Positions 32,685 to 32,710 of a DNA stretch of 32,710 bases are shown one piece after another. This DNA comes from Helicobacter magdeburgensis. Lineage in GTDB: Bacteria > Campylobacterota > Campylobacteria > Campylobacterales > Helicobacteraceae. The notes below the pieces were generated by a model, which saw nothing but the letters and a program-made list of their open reading frames with translations, did not search any database and had not been told where the DNA came from. The DNA lies in assembly GCF_000765825.2 (NCBI RefSeq), contig NZ_JRPE02000016.1, positions 1 through 32,710 on the forward strand, read 5' to 3'. The translations under genes were made by a program, and so were the position numbers. How positions within the stretch are numbered: position 1 is the stretch's first letter; each line of letters opens with the position of its first letter.

Positions 32685-32710
32685 ATGAAAAGATTGTTAA
32701 TTAGCTCTAT
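32685..32710 (+). CDS. Start of a truncated gene, probably exported protein
   Basis: Only eight complete codons are in the window: MKRLLISS, then an incomplete codon. The basic start followed by hydrophobic residues fits a signal peptide, and an AAGGAG ribosome-binding site lies 7 bases upstream. With the upstream G13 tract, an outer-membrane protein is a reasonable guess, but the family cannot be seen. Confidence 0.55.

Overview
The window reads as AT-rich chromosomal DNA of an epsilonproteobacterium, most likely an enterohepatic Helicobacter (species not determined). The strongest evidence is gene order. The blocks pyrD / M16 protease / dapA / short-chain reductase and truB-csrA-ispE-smpB-exbB-exbD ... 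rpmH-rnpA-yidD-yidC-jag-mnmE follow the order I know from Helicobacter pylori. The protein sequences also look like Helicobacter throughout, and the 7-mer AGATTCT/AGAATCT is extremely frequent.

Left part (1-8041). The minus strand of the first 2.7 kb is a graveyard of type VI secretion-like material: a VgrG fragment at the very edge, an LprI-like secreted protein, a second secreted protein, a frameshifted M15-type peptidoglycan peptidase, a frameshifted small secreted protein, and the C-terminal half of a peptidoglycan amidase. The amidase piece is fused in frame to the first half of a FecCD-type ABC permease. The same rearrangement therefore truncated a metal-uptake operon whose TonB-dependent receptor is intact. 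Divergent from the receptor lie an unrecognised 505-residue protein with two related halves and a periplasmic metal-chelate binding protein. No ABC ATPase is present.

Middle part (8042-18107). This part is mainly housekeeping: pyrD with a long Lys/Ser/Thr-rich tail, an M16 protease, dapA, a FabL-like reductase, lnt, an outer-membrane protein, a TPR protein with a glycosyltransferase-like end, and an AGCS sodium:alanine symporter on the minus strand.

Non-coding part (18108-19777). This 1.67 kb holds no gene I can support. It contains a long inverted repeat with arms of about 150 bp, several perfect hairpins, and a pair of 31-bp direct repeats 67 bp apart that resemble a CRISPR remnant.

Right part (19778-32710). 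A PAS protein on the minus strand is followed by a long plus-strand cluster for tRNA modification, global regulation, isoprenoid synthesis, ribosome rescue, energised outer-membrane transport (ExbBD), ribosomal protein L34, RNase P, membrane-protein insertion and MnmE. Two genes that closely resemble the ZorA/ZorB motor of the Zorya anti-phage system sit between exbD and rpmH, with no Zorya effector gene beside them. The window ends with a PLP enzyme, a terminator, and the start of a new gene with a 13-G homopolymer upstream, which suggests phase-variable expression.

The best candidates for something new are the effector-less ZorAB pair, the T6SS effector/immunity graveyard with its permease-amidase chimera, and the AGATTCT word, which occurs about 90 times by hand count.
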